From Fidelibacterota bacterium (GTDB lineage: Bacteria; Fidelibacterota; Fidelibacteria; Fidelibacterales; DSDE01): DNA of 10,127 nucleotides. Where the stretch lies: NCBI GenBank assembly GCA_011049095.1, contig DSDE01000400.1, forward strand, positions 1-10,127. Direction: 5' to 3'. The number at the start of each line of letters is the position of its first letter. The stretch's first letter is position 1. The notes below the pieces were generated by a model that was given only the letters and a program-made list of their open reading frames with translations, did not search any database and was not told the DNA's origin. The position numbers and the translations under genes are program-made. Below are positions 7,993-10,127 of the stretch, in pieces.

Positions 7993-10008
7993 CTAGGCTC
8001 TCAGTTTCTCACTAACGATAACGGCGATATCTTTCACTTTAGTTTTAAGTCCGGCAGCATTGATGCCATCCACCAGCATCGTCTGGCAAAATGGACAGGC
8101 CACACCCAATATATCGGCATTACAGGCGGCAATATCTTTGCTTCGCTCATTATTGATTTTTTCGCCAATGGTCTCTTCCAGCCACATTCTGCCTCCGCCG
8201 GCACCGCAGCAATAGCCTTTGTCATGATGGCGGCTTAGCTCTACAAAATTTTCTTTGCCGCCAATGGCCTGCATCAGGGCTCGCGGTGAATCATAAATCT
8301 TATTGTGGCGTCCCAGATAGCAGGAGTCGTGATAAGTCATCTTTCCCAAAGAAGCCTGGTCAATGGAAATTTTCCCTTCCACGATGAGTTTATATATAAA
8401 ATCTGTATGGCTATAAACTTCATAATTGCCATCAAAATCGGGATATTCATTTTTAATCGTATTAAGGCAGTGAGGACATTGGGTAATAATCTTTTTGACA
8501 TTATATCCATTGAGGGTCTCCACATTCTCCATAGCCATCATCTGAAATAGATACTCATTGCCCAGGCGGCGAGCTGAATCTCCGGTGCACTTCTCCTCAT
8601 TCCCTAAAATGGCATAGCTGACACCGGCTGCATTGAGAATATTCACCATTGCTTTAGAGCTTTTAATGCCTTTGTCATCATAAGCGCCGGCGCAGCCCAC
8701 CCAAAATAGATATTCAGCATCGGGTTTATCAACAAAACGAGGCACATCGAGGCCATCTGCCCATTTGTCCCGGTCCTGCTGACTAATGCCCCAGGGGTTG
8801 CCATTACTCTCCAGCTTTTTAAAAAGCCCCACCGCCTCCTGGGGAAGGTTACTCTCCATCAGGGTCAGGTCTTGTCGCAACTGCAAAATATCCACCATCG
8901 GCTCATTAGCTACAGGACAGACTTCCACGCAGTAGCCGCAGCTTGTGCAGGCCCAGATAGCATCCTCAGAAATGGCCCACTGCCGCATAGGCTCGGCGCT
9001 TTCGCCGCTCTCGGCAAAAGTTTTTAAATTTTCATTCAGATAATATCGCTTGTTGATTTCCAGAGCGCTTGGGGAAAGGGCTTTACCGGTGGTGTAAGCA
9101 GGACAGGCATCCTGGCAGCGATTGCACATTATACAGGCATAAGCATCGAAAATTTCTTCCTGGGGAAGGTGCTCCAGCTTGGCCACACCATATTGCTCCA
9201 GCTCCTCATTCTCCATATCTATGGGCTTCAAGACCGCAGGTGAGCGGCGCTCCGCTTTCACCATATGTTTGATTGGCCCCATAAAAAGGTGAGCATGTTT
9301 TGAATAAGGGAAATAAGGTATAAAAGCGAGAATGAGACCCAGCGCCAGCCACCACCCCAGATGAAGCCCAATGGTCAGGCCAGTATCACCCATACCGCTC
9401 CAAGCCAAGGCCAGGGTCGCGGCAGCCGGCTGTGAAATGTCGAAGCCTTCTCTATGCAATGCCACTGCAAAAGAGGCATGAACCAATCGAAAACCTACGT
9501 GAAAAAGAATAAAGAAAGCAACGATGGCCGAATCACGGCGGATTCCCGCCTGCGTCGATTCTGCAATCAGCACCTGCGGATTGATCTTTAGCAGCGGACT
9601 ATGAAAAATAAAGCGCCGCACGAGAAAATAGAGAACACCCAGCAGCACCAAGACGGTAAAGATATCTACAAAAAGACGATAGACAAAACCGATATAATGC
9701 TCTGGAAAAAAGTGAAAACCAGGAATCATTCCTTCCAGTATGTCAATGAGATTCACCAGCATATAGAGTGTAAAACCCCAGGCCACCAGCGCGTGAATAA
9801 ATCCGGCAACCGGTCGTGTGGTGAAAAGTGTCCGCTGACTAAAAAAGACCCATAAGCCCTGTGGCCACTTTTTCAGGGCTTTTTGCCAGTCAATGGGCTC
9901 AGCGCCCCGGCTAATTGCCTTTATCATCAGGCCAAAATTCTTCACCGACAGCGATAGTGAGGCGCCGACAAAAATCACAAAAAGCAGTTTCTCCCAGATG
10001 CTTAACAT
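7993..10008 (-). CDS. Membrane-bound iron-sulfur oxidoreductase, EMO/FadF-like (EtfAB:quinone oxidoreductase)
   Basis: The likely role is to take electrons from reduced electron-transfer flavoprotein (from acyl-CoA dehydrogenases) and pass them to the menaquinone pool. The 671 residues match the usual 650-720 of the family. The N-terminal 240 residues are NarI-like cytochrome b, with about five membrane helices near 7-28, 68-91, 109-131, 160-183 and 211-234. His72, His170, His177 and His216 lie in or near helices as possible haem ligands. Two [4Fe-4S] motifs follow: Cys292/295/298/302-Pro and Cys354/357/360/364-Pro. The C-terminal half has two CCG domains. The first has Cys439, a degenerate KCTGD at Cys474 and CPHC at 511-514. 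The second has Cys563, GYCCGAGGG at 600-601 and CPFC at 638-641. This order is that of heterodisulfide-reductase-like DUF224 proteins such as Bacillus FadF and the EMO of syntrophic fatty-acid oxidisers. The ATG has GAAGGA (10015-10020) six bases upstream. Related proteins can serve lactate or glycolate oxidases, and no Etf gene is in view, so the electron donor is unproven. Confidence 0.9.
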   Translation of the reverse strand: MLSIWEKLLFVIFVGASLSLSVKNFGLMIKAISRGAEPIDWQKALKKWPQGLWVFFSQRTLFTTRPVAGFIHALVAWGFTLYMLVNLIDILEGMIPGFHFFPEHYIGFVYRLFVDIFTVLVLLGVLYFLVRRFIFHSPLLKINPQVLIAESTQAGIRRDSAIVAFFILFHVGFRLVHASFAVALHREGFDISQPAAATLALAWSGMGDTGLTIGLHLGWWLALGLILAFIPYFPYSKHAHLFMGPIKHMVKAERRSPAVLKPIDMENEELEQYGVAKLEHLPQEEIFDAYACIMCNRCQDACPAYTTGKALSPSALEINKRYYLNENLKTFAESGESAEPMRQWAISEDAIWACTSCGYCVEVCPVANEPMVDILQLRQDLTLMESNLPQEAVGLFKKLESNGNPWGISQQDRDKWADGLDVPRFVDKPDAEYLFWVGCAGAYDDKGIKSSKAMVNILNAAGVSYAILGNEEKCTGDSARRLGNEYLFQMMAMENVETLNGYNVKKIITQCPHCLNTIKNEYPDFDGNYEVYSHTDFIYKLIVEGKISIDQASLGKMTYHDSCYLGRHNKIYDSPRALMQAIGGKENFVELSRHHDKGYCCGAGGGRMWLEETIGEKINNERSKDIAACNADILGVACPFCQTMLVDGINAAGLKTKVKDIAVIVSEKLRA

Positions 10009-10127
10009 TATTTTTCCTTCCCTTTTTTAAGCGTTGTGTCGAGAAAAACAAGCCTCAGCCCCGATGTGGGAATGAAGACTATTTTTCGAAAAGACTGCAA
10101 CGCTGCTTAATTTCTCCCTCTTTTCAC
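10009..10127 (-). promoter_or_regulatory. Upstream region of the oxidoreductase gene with inverted repeats
   Basis: This is the 5' leader and presumed promoter region of the minus-strand gene, cut by the window edge. It contains the perfect 10-base palindrome TTTTCGAAAA at 10083-10092. It also has an interrupted inverted pair: TTAAGCGTTG at 10027-10036 against CAACGCTGCTTAA at 10098-10110, matching except for three extra bases. On the minus strand TTGCAG (10096-10101) could be a -35 box, but no good -10 follows at the right distance. A regulator site is possible but unproven. Confidence 0.3.

Noticed and set aside
8305..8550. 81-residue plus-strand open frame inside the oxidoreductase gene
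   Set aside because: It is antisense to the CCG domains with conserved cysteines; it shows no ribosome binding site or domain of its own.
1..10127. CRISPR array, tRNA, rRNA, transposase, toxin-antitoxin or phage defence genes
   Set aside because: No regularly spaced repeats, RNA gene signatures or matching protein motifs were seen on either strand; almost all of the window is explained by three large genes.

Overview
The window reads as an ordinary bacterial chromosome segment of mid-range GC. It has three complete long genes, one gene cut by the left edge, and no RNA genes, insertion sequences or CRISPR arrays that I can see. The gene types (very large soluble multi-PAS histidine kinases and a membrane-bound iron-sulfur oxidoreductase of the EMO/FadF type) suggest an anaerobic or respiratory, metabolically flexible bacterium. 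Desulfobacterota, Calditrichota-like or other syntrophic/sediment lineages are plausible. Taxonomy is an inference, because no marker gene is present.

Layout: (1) positions 3-443 (+) hold the C-terminal part of an unrecognised protein with a PepSY-like tail. (2) A 293-base intergenic region follows, with one hairpin soon after the stop and a GTG start with a good ribosome binding site at its far end. (3) Positions 737-4381 (+) encode a 1214-residue soluble sensor kinase: about eight PAS modules, then a HisKA_2-type dimerisation domain and an ATPase domain. (4) Positions 4443-7898 (+), 61 bases downstream and probably co-transcribed, encode a 1151-residue hybrid kinase: receiver, five PAS modules, HisKA, HATPase, receiver. 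(5) A 94-base gap lies between converging genes. (6) Positions 7993-10008 (-) encode a 671-residue membrane protein with a cytochrome-b-like N-terminus, two [4Fe-4S] ferredoxin motifs and two CCG domains. It is a likely electron-transfer-flavoprotein:quinone oxidoreductase. (7) Its upstream region runs to the right edge.

How they may work together: the two kinases look like one signalling unit. The first has a transmitter but no receiver. The second begins with a stand-alone-type receiver that could accept its phosphate, adds its own PAS inputs and transmitter, and ends in a second receiver. Neither has a DNA-binding or enzymatic output, so the signal must leave by a partner encoded elsewhere. 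The oxidoreductase is on the opposite strand and would pass electrons from acyl-CoA dehydrogenases, through EtfAB, to the membrane quinone pool. No EtfAB or beta-oxidation gene is in the window, and no link between the kinases and the oxidoreductase is shown by the sequence beyond proximity.
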